A DNA stretch of 31,000 bases, taken from Tubiluchus corallicola. Lineage: Eukaryota > Priapulida > Priapulimorpha > Priapulimorphida > Tubiluchidae. The notes under the pieces are model-generated. The model was given only the letters and a program-made list of their open reading frames with translations. It made no database searches and was not told where the DNA came from. The stretch spans positions 225,001 to 256,000 of the forward strand of contig JAQGDQ010000256.1 of assembly GCA_030141605.1 (NCBI GenBank), read 5' to 3'. Below are positions 30,852 to 31,000 of the stretch, in pieces. Both the position numbers and the translations under genes were made by a program. Numbering within the stretch: the first letter of the stretch is position 1; every line of letters starts with the position of its first letter.

Positions 30852-30874
30852 AGAGAGAGAGAGAGAGAGAGAGA
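30852..30874. repeat. (GA)n microsatellite
   Basis: Eleven consecutive AG units directly after the tetranucleotide repeat. Confidence 0.95.
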
Positions 30875-31000
30875 AAGACGAGCCTTGTGGTGTGGTGTGT
30901 GGACTATAGTTAATACATGGCTTTCATATGAAAGGTCTAATTCAAATCTATTGTGAAAAATTCATTCTCTGTATATCAAATTTTTATTATTAGCCTCTTC

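Overview
This is eukaryotic nuclear DNA from an animal. It is AT-rich and gene-poor, with long noncoding stretches, GT-AG splice signals, microsatellites and many decayed transposons. A rhodopsin-family GPCR fragment points to a metazoan. The LINE, hAT and pogo-like remnants fit a repeat-rich invertebrate (sponge, cnidarian, tunicate or similar), but the sequence alone does not fix the phylum.

Layout: the left edge (1-226, minus) holds the first 75 residues of a GPCR. At 1.2-2.9 kb there is a frame-broken coding remnant (minus) and the 3' part of a LINE (plus), followed by a long CTA/CGA microsatellite. At 4.6-5.8 kb lies the C-terminus of a hAT transposase, then a pogo/mariner-like element interrupted by a 446-bp hAT MITE with a perfect 8-bp target duplication. 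PPIL2, a U-box plus cyclophilin spliceosomal protein, is intact in one exon at 6.1-7.7 kb (minus). From 7.9 to 12.2 kb there is a pogo-like MITE, a second LINE relic (plus) and a MITE of a GTAGGG-terminated family. An intact membrane-anchored JmjC/cupin-like gene lies at 15.5-16.5 kb (plus), with a complete 750-bp MITE just behind it. From 17.6 to 22 kb the sequence is mostly noncoding, with a tRNA-like SINE head and small inverted-repeat elements. At 22.2-24.6 kb (minus) there are unresolved possible exons and a two-exon DXD glycosyltransferase. The right end (26.5-30.4 kb) holds a third LINE relic (minus), a dispersed repeat that also occurs in reverse next to PPIL2, and a second, longer GTAGGG MITE. 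Tetranucleotide and GA repeats close the window.

The four recognised genes (GPCR, PPIL2, JmjC-like, glycosyltransferase) are unrelated in function and form no operon or pathway. The best leads are a JmjC-like protein whose iron-binding HxD motif looks altered, two MITE families each present twice, an inverted dispersed repeat at the 3' side of PPIL2, and a segment inside the third LINE flanked by 13-bp direct repeats. I found no convincing new molecular system.
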